Positions 27,242 through 36,364 of a DNA stretch of 64,000 bases are shown here, in pieces (the first letter of the stretch is position 1; the number at the start of each line of letters is the position of its first letter). This DNA comes from Pontiellaceae bacterium B12227. Lineage in GTDB: Bacteria > Verrucomicrobiota > Kiritimatiellia > Kiritimatiellales > Pontiellaceae. The notes under the pieces were generated by a model. That model saw only the letters and a list, made by a program, of their open reading frames with translations, made no database searches and was not told the DNA's origin. Position numbers and translations under genes: made by a program. Location: assembly GCA_029432775.1 (NCBI GenBank), contig JAROAZ010000007.1, positions 169,137-233,136 of the forward strand, written 5' to 3'.

Positions 27242-27983
27242 TCAGTAATATAGACATCCATCAATTGATAAGATAGCAAACATCAGCTCGAACAACCTAC
27301 ACGATCATGACAACCTTTAGCATGATCCTGCCAACACCAGCGATAACTTCCCGGACCGGAATGAAAGGGTCAATAAATCTCCGTCATTCTCCCCCCCCGA
27401 AAAATGGGGCATTGAGCTCCCCTTCCGCCGGGTCGAAAAGAAGCCCGGACAGATCACGCGGGAATCCATCTTTACCAAAGAAAAAAACCTTCACCTTCCA
27501 CCCACCCTGCCAAAAGATATGAAAGCCATAATTAAACTTCCCGCTTTCTAAAAGCGTCCAAACAACAAGCCGGTTAAAGCAACACGTAAGGGCAACCGAT
27601 GGCACCTAAAAAGAAGTATCCGGCTCCCTTATGTTCGAAGCTAAACCGGAAATCAGGTAAAGGAATAATTTCCCAAATAAAGAATTATCCGTGGTATCAC
27701 ACGCTACGAACTCGTTATCCGAGAATCGGCTGTTTCCCAAACGACTGCTACATGATTCAGCGCAGCCAGCGGAGTCGCACAGATGAGTTCGGCTCCTTCA
27801 AAGCATTCTATCTAGTTAACACGCCACCTTTCCAAGGTATGCAAGAAATGACCCATTAGTATTCCAGCATAGAACTCGGAGGAAGCGGCGCATGCCTTTT
27901 TCAAAAATAAACTCATGGTGTTCCCTTTTCCTGTTTAACCTGCTGCTTTTACTGGAAGGTTAGCTAATCCGCGCTTTTCCATT
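27242..27983. other. Gene-poor gap with probable coding remnants
   Basis: No intact gene is supported here. A plus-strand frame without start codon (27321-27551) reads sensibly up to a TAA (EKWGIELPFRRVEKKPG, then LPPTLPKDMKAIIKLPAF). After that stop the same frame continues with KATRKGNRWHLKRSIRLPYV until about 27640. The composition looks like a decayed protein gene, opposite in strand to everything around it. I could not assign a family. The rest (27650-27983) shows no feature beyond short spurious frames. Confidence 0.4.
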
Positions 27984-30110
27984 CTATTCTCCTACTTCGT
28001 CAAACGCCCCGTCATCCATACCGTTCTTTGCGGAGGGTTCGATACGTTCGAATCCACTGAAGGCAACGGTGGCCTGTGCGGTTTTACTATGCGACGCGAC
28101 GGCCATGCCCATCTCAACTTTCTCGGCCATCGGCACCTTGACCTCCGCAATTTGAGACCAGCTTTCACCATCCGCTGATGCGTACCCCGTGTAGGCATCC
28201 CCTTTTCGGGCAATCATGGCATAGCGGCTCCTGGAGGACTTCGCCATTCCCGCCCGAGCCAGATTTCCGCCCTGCCGGGATCGGTAGACCATGTGCATCT
28301 TCCCGGCGGCATCGCGCAGTACCGCAACCATCGCGGCATTTGCCTCCAACGATTCCCGGAACATGATGCCGGCCTTGGCTTCCGGTGCGTCCTTCATTCC
28401 GTCGACCGAAACCTTGACCAAGCCGTCGCCATAGTGCGCGTCCGACATAAAAAAGAAGCGGTCCGACTTTGCGGCGAACGCGCCGCCGCCTTTGAGGATA
28501 TAGCTATCGTCCGTCCGCGAATATCCGCCGCCCTTCAGCGCAGGATCGCCGACGTTATTTTTCCAGAGGATGCGGGTGGAGCCTGTGGGCCTTAGGTCCA
28601 TGAAGACATCGCAATGTTCAAAAGTGCGGGTGTAGACCCTGTCGTCCCGGACATACGAACCCAGCGGCTTGCCCAAGGGACGGTTCAGCTGGTCGATATG
28701 GCTCGCATCCCACTGCCACAACTTTCCCTTTCGAGCGTCCACCGTGACCTGCCAGTAAAAATATGAATAGGGCTGGGCATACAGCAAATAGATGGCCAGC
28801 CCCCGATCGATCTTATCCTCCATGTCCCGCGGACTGGTTGCGGACTTTACGGGCATCCTGAGGATCTGCATCTTTTTGTTGATTCCGGTTTCATGGGCAA
28901 TGGCAATGGTCGTTGCAATGGTGTCGGGATCATGACCACCGCTCCAGCCTTCCCGATAGGTTCCATCCACATAACCGATGCGCTGCCGGGCTTCCGCATT
29001 GTTGTTCATTACCAGCTTATTTGCGGGCGTCGCCTTATACAGCGCATCGAGCATATAGACGGGCACCCCCGCCTTATCCACAAAGGTGCCGTCAATCGCC
29101 GGATCGGCAATCATCTTTGCACAACACCCCACCCACCATTTGAGAAAATCCTTATTTTCCCGGACATAGGTTTTCAGGCCGTCGCGGATAAAGAAGGTTT
29201 TGGAGATCCAATCATCCAGATGTTGGCTGATAGTGTCATCAATCCCGTAGTGGCCGAAAAAGATGCGCGAGTTCCAATAGAAGAGCGTCTTGATATCGGG
29301 GTTGATCTTTTTCAGCCGCGCGCCGGTATCCAGCATGCCCTCACTACAGCTGTCCTTACCCGCCCCGTTAGCCTTTTCAAGCACCACCAGATCATAATTT
29401 TCGGCAATGGCTTTGATTTCCGCGTCCGTGTAGGCGGAGCTTTTTCGGATCAGCATGGTCCGCGGAACCTGGTCCCACGAAAATTCCGGGAACGCTCTGA
29501 GCTTGGCCGGTGTTGTGGGTTTATAGGGCGTCGGCCCCATTTCATGGCCCTCTTTGACGTCCGCAAAGGGATGCTTAGGATCTTCTGTTTTCAACGAGCG
29601 GTTGCGGAGCACGATCGACCCTTGAATCTCAACATAGTTTTTCGGCGTCCGCCGGCCGTCCACCCTGCGCGGCGTTATTTTTTTCCAATAGCTCTCCAGC
29701 TCCAAACCGTGCTTCGCGGGGTCGGCCCCACCCACTTTAAGATCCCGGAGTTCAAGGCCGCCGAGCGTATCCGCTCCCGCAACCACATTGAACTGGAGCG
29801 TATCCGCCGAGGCATTACCGATCAGATTATTGCCTTTCCAGGTAATCCGATAGACCGTTTCCGAACCGTCTTTTTCGGATTCACACGAGAGCAACGATGA
29901 CTCGAGATTCACGCTCCGGTAGCCATTGGCCAGCACCAGATCCTCAACGTTCCCCCTTGAGGACCCGGCACCGGGGCGGATGGTGATCCAGAAATGACTG
30001 TTCCGGCCAGACGAATCCACCGCCGATGCGTCATGCAGGCCGGCAAGCAACACACAAGACAGCCTGGTGATCGCCTTCAATGCTGTTCGAGATAGCAAAG
30101 CACCACTCAT
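27984..30110 (-). CDS. Secreted putative glycoside hydrolase with C-terminal DUF1349-like domain
   Basis: A 708-aa exported protein (signal to about residue 30). The N-terminal beta-rich part (about 40-190) precedes a predicted TIM-barrel region (about 205-490) reminiscent of the GHL15-type putative glycosidases: YDLVVLEKANG, INPDIKTLFYWNS, IDGTFVDKAGVPVYM, KLVMNNNAE. Asp/Glu at FVDKAG and YREGWSG are candidate catalytic residues. The C-terminal quarter (about 520-700) is concanavalin/DUF1349-like (AGIMFRESLEANAAMVAV, YTGYASADGESWSQI). Family assignment is tentative. It is the 3' gene of the operon running down from 42.8 kb. Confidence 0.7.
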   Translation of the reverse strand: MSGALLSRTALKAITRLSCVLLAGLHDASAVDSSGRNSHFWITIRPGAGSSRGNVEDLVLANGYRSVNLESSLLSCESEKDGSETVYRITWKGNNLIGNASADTLQFNVVAGADTLGGLELRDLKVGGADPAKHGLELESYWKKITPRRVDGRRTPKNYVEIQGSIVLRNRSLKTEDPKHPFADVKEGHEMGPTPYKPTTPAKLRAFPEFSWDQVPRTMLIRKSSAYTDAEIKAIAENYDLVVLEKANGAGKDSCSEGMLDTGARLKKINPDIKTLFYWNSRIFFGHYGIDDTISQHLDDWISKTFFIRDGLKTYVRENKDFLKWWVGCCAKMIADPAIDGTFVDKAGVPVYMLDALYKATPANKLVMNNNAEARQRIGYVDGTYREGWSGGHDPDTIATTIAIAHETGINKKMQILRMPVKSATSPRDMEDKIDRGLAIYLLYAQPYSYFYWQVTVDARKGKLWQWDASHIDQLNRPLGKPLGSYVRDDRVYTRTFEHCDVFMDLRPTGSTRILWKNNVGDPALKGGGYSRTDDSYILKGGGAFAAKSDRFFFMSDAHYGDGLVKVSVDGMKDAPEAKAGIMFRESLEANAAMVAVLRDAAGKMHMVYRSRQGGNLARAGMAKSSRSRYAMIARKGDAYTGYASADGESWSQIAEVKVPMAEKVEMGMAVASHSKTAQATVAFSGFERIEPSAKNGMDDGAFDEVGE

Positions 30111-30144
30111 GGATGATTGATCAGCAGATCAGCACTCCGCCTTT

Positions 30145-32220
30145 TTATCGGTTCAGTGTAACTGTTTTTCGACCGGCCGCTACCGGCAGGTCGAACTGCC
30201 AGAAGCCATTCCCCAGATCTTTCGCGGAAACACCTTTCATCTTCGGCGCCCCATTGGCACTCCAGATCACCAACGGGCCGCTTTCTATCATGGAGACTTC
30301 CAATGATTGGGAAGTTGCCTTCACCGATTCAACAGCCACCGGCGACAGGTATTTGTCGCGCGCGCCAACAACGGCCCAGCCGTTCTGGATCGGAGCAAGC
30401 AGCAGCAGGCGATCCGAAAAACCGGTCAGTTCGACGGGATAGGGCTTGTCCAGCTTCCGGCCGGAACCCTTGCGCCAATCGAAGCAAACCAATCCTTCTG
30501 ACGGCACTTTCCAAGCGCCCGCATAGGGCTGACTCATGCCGGATGCATGGGCATAGTCGGCCGCGGCCACTTCGGTCATGATCGTTTTATCGCCGGGGTG
30601 GAACAGGTTATAGGTAACGATCGCCGCGCATTGATTGGCCAGCGGAGCGATCACCCGGAACGCCTTGCCGCTTTTATATACATCCAACATCACGGAATCC
30701 GGCAGCGGGAAACCCGGGGCGAGCGGACGCAGCAGTTCGCCGTCCTCATAGGCCAACGGACGGATAAACTTATCGCAGAAATCGGTCGGGTTGTCCGAGA
30801 GATAAATCGGAGCGCCGGAGATGGCCTTGGAGATGGCCATCAGCTCGCCGCAGTCCGGATCGGAGGAGTGGAACATATCGTGATCGGGCCAGACGGTCTG
30901 CCCCTGGAACAGGGTGCAGACGTAAGACTGCTCAATGTGCGCCTTGGCTTTGGCGAGATCGTTCAGCTTATAGTCGATGCTGACGCGCGACACCGCCGAA
31001 TGGCGCGTGCCCAGCACCTGCGGTGTTCCCTGGCTCATGCAATTGATCATGCCTTGCGGCATACGCGCCTGCACAGCATTCTCCAGCGCGTCGGTCATCC
31101 ATGCATTGATCTCCACGCTGCTGTCCACGTTCTTCTGCTTGTTGTTGTATAGCGACTGGTTGTCAATCTTTACAAAATCAAATCCATAATCGGCCACCGA
31201 TCCGATGAATGCATCATAGAACCGCTGCGTGCCTTCCTTCGACTTACCCGGACCGAGATTCTTCCCGAAGGGGATGAAATCCTTATTCAGTGGCCCGAAA
31301 TCGTTTTGTTTGTGAATCCCCTGCCACAGCCCCATATAGGAGTGCCAGAGACCGAACCACTTGATCTTATCCTCTTTGCGCATCGCCAGGAGCGGTTTCC
31401 AACCATTGGAAAACGTCTTGGAGTTCGGAGCAAAGCTCTTCAGGGCTGTTCCCTGTTGCGTCTGGAAGCCGTCATCCACCAAGAACCAGCGGATCGGGAG
31501 CCCGCTGTCTTCAATTTCCCGGGCGGCCTGAACGAGTTTATCGCTATCGATCTTTTTCCTGAAATGCTCCCAGGAGCACCAGCCCAGATATTTCATCGCT
31601 TCCGGATAGATTTTATTCATGCGCCAATCGGTTTGGCCATCCAGCTCACCGATAACGAGCGCCCACGCTTTGTGCAGCGAACGATACATATCGGGATCCT
31701 TCGCCCAGGCCAGCAGCGGAACCGTTCCGCTCTCCGCGCCCTTGCCGAAGTTGCCTAGCACTACCGTGACCTCGCCGCTTTCCGAAGTGTTCAGCCAGCT
31801 CATGGTAGAGCCCTTGCTGAGCGGCATCAGCGTCAGATATTCGCCCGACTTCAGTTGGTAGAGCGCGAACATGCCCTGCGGCTGCGCGCCCTTGCCAATC
31901 GTACTGCACGGATTCTTTGCAAACGGCTTTGCGAAGAGTGTGGACATATCATTGTTATTCACAAACCAGGGCGTCATCTGGTTCGCCAGCCGCGGCCACT
32001 TAAAGTTGGAACCCAGCCCCCCGCCAAAATACGCACCGCGGTCAAAGGCCGGCAACACCAACTTGCGGGAGAGCAACACGCCCGCTTCACCAGGCTTAGC
32101 CGCATCAAGGGTTTCGACGATCAAACCGTTTGGTTTGTCGCCAATAACAATCGGTTTCGCCTGCACGGCGCAGCACATAAAAGCACTCGCGAGGATTAAT
32201 AATGTGTGGATCAATTTCAT
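30145..32220 (-). CDS. GH36-like (raffinose synthase/alpha-galactosidase superfamily) glycosidase
   Basis: The protein is exported (MKLIHTLLILASAFMCCAVQA). The barrel carries LGWCSWEHF and FLVDDGFQ (about 228-265), FDFVKIDNQ with the probable nucleophile Asp, and DCGELMAISKAISGAPIYLS with the probable acid/base region, as in clan GH-D/raffinose-synthase-like enzymes acting on alpha-galactosides. The ATG at 32220 has AGGAAA seven bases upstream and begins the signal peptide; the frame upstream is not needed. It lies between a sulfatase and the putative glycosidase. An exact palindrome copy (31397) encodes SNGWK. Confidence 0.87.
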   Translation of the reverse strand: MKLIHTLLILASAFMCCAVQAKPIVIGDKPNGLIVETLDAAKPGEAGVLLSRKLVLPAFDRGAYFGGGLGSNFKWPRLANQMTPWFVNNNDMSTLFAKPFAKNPCSTIGKGAQPQGMFALYQLKSGEYLTLMPLSKGSTMSWLNTSESGEVTVVLGNFGKGAESGTVPLLAWAKDPDMYRSLHKAWALVIGELDGQTDWRMNKIYPEAMKYLGWCSWEHFRKKIDSDKLVQAAREIEDSGLPIRWFLVDDGFQTQQGTALKSFAPNSKTFSNGWKPLLAMRKEDKIKWFGLWHSYMGLWQGIHKQNDFGPLNKDFIPFGKNLGPGKSKEGTQRFYDAFIGSVADYGFDFVKIDNQSLYNNKQKNVDSSVEINAWMTDALENAVQARMPQGMINCMSQGTPQVLGTRHSAVSRVSIDYKLNDLAKAKAHIEQSYVCTLFQGQTVWPDHDMFHSSDPDCGELMAISKAISGAPIYLSDNPTDFCDKFIRPLAYEDGELLRPLAPGFPLPDSVMLDVYKSGKAFRVIAPLANQCAAIVTYNLFHPGDKTIMTEVAAADYAHASGMSQPYAGAWKVPSEGLVCFDWRKGSGRKLDKPYPVELTGFSDRLLLLAPIQNGWAVVGARDKYLSPVAVESVKATSQSLEVSMIESGPLVIWSANGAPKMKGVSAKDLGNGFWQFDLPVAAGRKTVTLNR

Positions 32221-32272
32221 GCCAATTTCCTGTTCATAGTTAACGTTCAATATAAAAAAGTTCACTGTATTC

Positions 32273-33646
32273 CTATTTTGTGGAGGGCTTCGGCGTGTGC
32301 GCTTCGTTGAAGAGCTTTTGAAACCGCTCCGTCACGTCAGGATGTTTCGACGCGACATCGTGCTCCTCGTACAAGTCGTCCACAGCGAACAGCATGATCG
32401 GGGCTTTGCCCAGCTGGACGGCTTTCCATTTGTGCGTGAGCGCCGCGCGCCTTCCGCCCTTGGAGCTGAACTCCCAATAGAGATAGTCGTGCTGTTGCTG
32501 TTCGCCCTCTTTGAAAAGCGTAGGTAAGAAGCTGATGCCGTCGATCCCTTCCGGCGCCGTTGCACCGGTTAATTCGCAGAGTGTCGGCATCACATCCCAA
32601 AACGCGGACAGGTGATCGGATACCGATCCGGCTTCGACCCGCCCGGGCCAATGCGCAATCATCGGCACACGCACTCCGCCTTCGAACAGGTCGCGCTTAT
32701 GGCCGCGCAGCCCCCCGCTCGAACTAAACCACTCTGCCAGCTTTCCGCCTTCCTGATGCGGCCCGTTGTCGGAGGAAAAGATCACCAGCGTGTTGCCAGC
32801 CATGCCTAGGGATTCCAGCTTTTTCATTATTTCACCGACCTCCCAGTCCAGACGACTGACCATGCCGGCAAAGGTCGCTTTAGGTTCCTGAACCGGGCCA
32901 TATTCTCCCCCGCGGCCACCGCCGCCTCCTTTGAACGGCGGCGCTTCTTTCACCTTCCCGCGGTATTTTGCAATCCACTCCTCCGGCGCAACCAGGCTCG
33001 CATGCGGAATCAGTGCAGCATAGTGGAGAAAGAACGGTTGGTCATCCTTTTTGCGCCGGTCCAGATAGCTCATAATTTCCTTCATAAACTCGTCGTGAAT
33101 ATAGGTATCGCCTGTATGCGTTTTGTTGTTCGGGAAAACAACCTTCTCCCCATTGCGATGAACGAATGGCGCAAAATAATGGTGCGCCGCGGAATGACTG
33201 TTGAACCCGTAGAAATAGTCGAAACCTTTCCTGTTCGCAAATCCCGGCGTGATGCCGTTGCACCCCAGACCGTTCTTGCCGATCATGGCGGTGTGATAGC
33301 CTTCATTCTTCAGCACGCGCGCGATGGTCATATCCTGATCATCGTCGCGCAGTTGAATGTTGCCGTTGGATCTCACCCAGACGTGTCCCGTATGCTGTCC
33401 GGTCATCAGGCAGGCGCGCGACGGCGCACAGACCGTGCTGCCGGAATGATGATTGGTAAACCTCATGCCCTCCCGGCACAGCTGATCAATATTCGGCGTC
33501 TGGATGATTTCCTGTCCATAGCAACCAAGGTCGCCATACCCCAGATCATCGGCCAGGATATAAACAATATTCGGCTTGTCCCCAACTTGTGCGCCTGCGC
33601 ACAGGAGTGAGGTCGCGAGAATCAATAATGGAAGTGCTGATTTCAT
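32273..33646 (-). CDS. S1-family sulfatase (CAPSR type)
   Basis: A 457-aa secreted arylsulfatase-like enzyme. The signal peptide ends near residue 20. PNIVYILADDLGYGDLGCYG provides the calcium-binding Asp pair. The formylglycine signature C-A-P-S-R is at Cys73, followed by GKNGLG where many relatives have GKWHLG, so the usual Lys-x-x-His is altered to Lys-Asn-Gly-Leu. FSSDNGPHQEGG and 'GLRGHKRDLFEGGVRVPMI' complete the site. The substrate position cannot be read from the sequence. Confidence 0.94.
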   Translation of the reverse strand: MKSALPLLILATSLLCAGAQVGDKPNIVYILADDLGYGDLGCYGQEIIQTPNIDQLCREGMRFTNHHSGSTVCAPSRACLMTGQHTGHVWVRSNGNIQLRDDDQDMTIARVLKNEGYHTAMIGKNGLGCNGITPGFANRKGFDYFYGFNSHSAAHHYFAPFVHRNGEKVVFPNNKTHTGDTYIHDEFMKEIMSYLDRRKKDDQPFFLHYAALIPHASLVAPEEWIAKYRGKVKEAPPFKGGGGGRGGEYGPVQEPKATFAGMVSRLDWEVGEIMKKLESLGMAGNTLVIFSSDNGPHQEGGKLAEWFSSSGGLRGHKRDLFEGGVRVPMIAHWPGRVEAGSVSDHLSAFWDVMPTLCELTGATAPEGIDGISFLPTLFKEGEQQQHDYLYWEFSSKGGRRAALTHKWKAVQLGKAPIMLFAVDDLYEEHDVASKHPDVTERFQKLFNEAHTPKPSTK

Positions 33647-33703
33647 GTTAAATCCAACGTCGCTTATTTCGTGATTACCAGGGATCGCTCCAGAGTGCTG
33701 GGT

Positions 33704-36364
33704 TTATTTAACCGGGCGGATCCACATGCAATGCCCGCCGCCGGGGGCGATGGTTACCGGAATGGCGTCGCCTTTTTTCGCGGTCATCTTTTTGACCTGA
33801 TACAGCTCACGGCGGGTCTTCTGCGGTTCCAGTTTCTGCTTTAACTTTCTGGCCTCGATCTTATTCATCGGGCCGATATATTCATAGTGAGCATCCGGCG
33901 CATCTTCATAAAGCGTCACATCATAGGTGATGCCCTTTTCGAGAAAGTCCAGCACGATGCTGGTTTGGCGCCCCTGCTCATCGGCCAATGCGCCGACAAA
34001 CCACGCGTCTCCGGCTTTACGGGCCAGCGTGATATGCTTTCCGATCTCTGCTTCAAGCACCTTGGTTTCATCCCAGTTCATCGGCAACTGGCCAACAAAC
34101 TCGAACAGATCGGCCTTGCGGCGATAGGCATCCGGAATATCCGGCAGTGTTACGAGCCCGCTGGGAAACAGGAAGCACTGCGCCGTCTGTGAAACCACGG
34201 TCGAAGGAATCTGGCGGTGGCACTTATCACGGGCGATATAAGTATCCAGATCATACAGACCACAACTGCGATCCACCGGCCCGGCCAGCCCGAATACAAA
34301 AAGGTTGTTGATAACGCGGCTTGGCGTGGCCGCAGGTCGTTGAGCGGAATCCAGCATGCTGTTCACATATTCATAGGACATGATGTTCGGATAGGTGCGG
34401 TTCACTCCGGTCGGCTTGGCGGATTCATGCCGGACCAGCATGATTCCATACTCCGCACACTTTTTGACCACATTGAGATCTTTTTCGATCGATTTACGAT
34501 TCGAGGAACTTCCGAATCCATGCTTGATTCCAACCACGCCCCACTTCTGGTAGACGCTGAGGGTTTCATCCAGATCCCATTTGGTAAGCCCTTTGTCGTT
34601 CACGTAGAGCCAGATGCCAACACCCTTTTCATTCGCATGTGCGCAGACTTTCTCGATATCAACCTCGGGGATCGGCGTTTTCGGATCGGACTTCACATCC
34701 CGCTCCGGGCCATACCACTCGGCATCGATCAGCAGATATTCAACCCCGGCATCGGCTGCAAAGTCGATAAAGCGAATATAACTTTCGGTCGTTATACCGT
34801 ATTCAAAACCATCGTCGGCATGCGCACCATGGGCCCGCCAGTCCCACATCGTAACCCCGGGTTTGATCCACGAGGTATTGTCCAACCTTGAGGGTTCATT
34901 CAGATTCAGGATCATGGAAGACTCAATCAACTCGGCCGGCCGTTTCGCAATGGTAACCGTTCGCCAAGGCGTAACCTGGCCGCCGGAAGCATTGATCTTG
35001 CTGTTATACGTCAGCGTGTTGCCCGCAAGCCGGACATCCGCAACATCCGACTGAACCACTTCGGCTTCGTGCACTGAAATGTATGCCTGTCCGGAAAGCT
35101 TCACAGTAAAGGGCGTCCGGATGACATCGGGTTTAAAGTCGAACCGTGCATTCTTATTGATTTTTTGCCCCTTCTTCGCGGGCTTCCATGAGTTTAGATC
35201 CGTTTCATCCGAAACGATAACTTGCGTCAAAGGAAACCAGGCCTTCGGTGTTTCGGAGGCAAAGGATACCTCGGTCGCTTCAAACGCATAGGCCTTATCG
35301 CTGAATGTTCCAGCCTTTGGAAGTTGGTAGCGGATGGCAATGCCGTCGTCATAGACTCGCAAGACAACCGTCTGAGCCGACGGCGTCCCAACCTTCAGCT
35401 GGATTTCATTATAGTGATCGCGAACCTGACCCTGGTTTCCCCAAACCGGTTTCCACGTTTCGTCCCCCGTCGAGCGGCTGACTTCAACAACCTCCAGCAC
35501 GGCTGCCGCATCAGGTTTCAGCCCCAACGCTGATTTGGAAATGATGGTCTCGCCGTTCAGCTTTACGGAATAGTTAAGCTTGCCGGCATCCAGCGTGACC
35601 TCAATTTTCCCGTTGGGCGAATGCAGGGTTTCTACCAGCACGTCCGAGATCTCCTGCGCCACCTTCTCTGCCAGATAGGCAGATCCCTGAGGCGTAAAAT
35701 GGACATCGCCTTTTTGTCTTTGGATTTCGGAATATTTCAAGAGAGCATGGGCATGCAGGTCGTTTATTCCAACCCCGTTTGCCTTCATGATTTCTGCGGC
35801 GATCTGGTTATAAACGAGGTCATCGCCCAGTTTACGGCCCGCTTCATGTTCCGGTACCGGCGTTGTCGTGCACCAGATGAGGGTGGCATCAGTTTGCTTC
35901 AGGCGTGCCACGATCTTTTCCATATTCGCCCGGTACTGCTCCGGGGTCGCGGTGATGGTGCCGTTCACCTTGTCCCGGTACCCCTGCGTTTTCGACTTTG
36001 GATTGCGATAGCACAGGTCCCACAGGCCCCAGTTAAAATGGATGACATCCCACTGACGAGACCCAAGCCACTTATCCAGGTTTTTCAGGCCGTAGGCTGA
36101 ATTCTTTCCGTTGCCGGGAATCCGGAAAACATCCGCTTTTCCATGCAGCAGCTTTCGGACATCCACCGTATAGGCATTCGAAATTGAATCGCCAATCAGC
36201 AGGACATTGGGACGAGTTGGATGATCTTTGGGATTTTTAAATGCCTGCGAGTATTCCGGCCCCTCAAACAGCTCGTCCTTGCTGGCCAGCTCTTCCGCAC
36301 CGTAGGATGTCATCATAGCTAACAGCCCTGTAAAAAGAACACCCCTGAATATCTGCTTTATCAT
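33704..36364 (-). CDS. SGNH/GDSL hydrolase fused to GH97 glycosidase
   Basis: An 886-aa exported two-enzyme protein. Residues 50-245 form an SGNH hydrolase: block I PNVLLIGDSIS with the nucleophile Ser, block III HFNWGLWDL with Asn, and DVHFTPQG with the catalytic Asp-x-x-His. Residues 250-886 are GH97 (beta-sandwich, barrel at about 520-760, C-terminal sheet), with EYLLIDAEWYG and HESAKPTGVNRTYPN. Where retaining GH97 alpha-galactosidases have GIKVDF with the nucleophile Asp, this protein has GIKHGFG, as in inverting SusB-like members. It probably deacetylates or de-esterifies and trims the same glycan. The start overlaps the upstream sulfatase stop by 4 bases. Confidence 0.9.
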   Translation of the reverse strand: MIKQIFRGVLFTGLLAMMTSYGAEELASKDELFEGPEYSQAFKNPKDHPTRPNVLLIGDSISNAYTVDVRKLLHGKADVFRIPGNGKNSAYGLKNLDKWLGSRQWDVIHFNWGLWDLCYRNPKSKTQGYRDKVNGTITATPEQYRANMEKIVARLKQTDATLIWCTTTPVPEHEAGRKLGDDLVYNQIAAEIMKANGVGINDLHAHALLKYSEIQRQKGDVHFTPQGSAYLAEKVAQEISDVLVETLHSPNGKIEVTLDAGKLNYSVKLNGETIISKSALGLKPDAAAVLEVVEVSRSTGDETWKPVWGNQGQVRDHYNEIQLKVGTPSAQTVVLRVYDDGIAIRYQLPKAGTFSDKAYAFEATEVSFASETPKAWFPLTQVIVSDETDLNSWKPAKKGQKINKNARFDFKPDVIRTPFTVKLSGQAYISVHEAEVVQSDVADVRLAGNTLTYNSKINASGGQVTPWRTVTIAKRPAELIESSMILNLNEPSRLDNTSWIKPGVTMWDWRAHGAHADDGFEYGITTESYIRFIDFAADAGVEYLLIDAEWYGPERDVKSDPKTPIPEVDIEKVCAHANEKGVGIWLYVNDKGLTKWDLDETLSVYQKWGVVGIKHGFGSSSNRKSIEKDLNVVKKCAEYGIMLVRHESAKPTGVNRTYPNIMSYEYVNSMLDSAQRPAATPSRVINNLFVFGLAGPVDRSCGLYDLDTYIARDKCHRQIPSTVVSQTAQCFLFPSGLVTLPDIPDAYRRKADLFEFVGQLPMNWDETKVLEAEIGKHITLARKAGDAWFVGALADEQGRQTSIVLDFLEKGITYDVTLYEDAPDAHYEYIGPMNKIEARKLKQKLEPQKTRRELYQVKKMTAKKGDAIPVTIAPGGGHCMWIRPVK

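Noticed and set aside
27599..27859. 86-codon plus-strand frame starting MAPKKKYPAPL
   Set aside because: There is no ribosome site, no recognisable domain and poor conservation-like composition; it overlaps the region of decayed frames.
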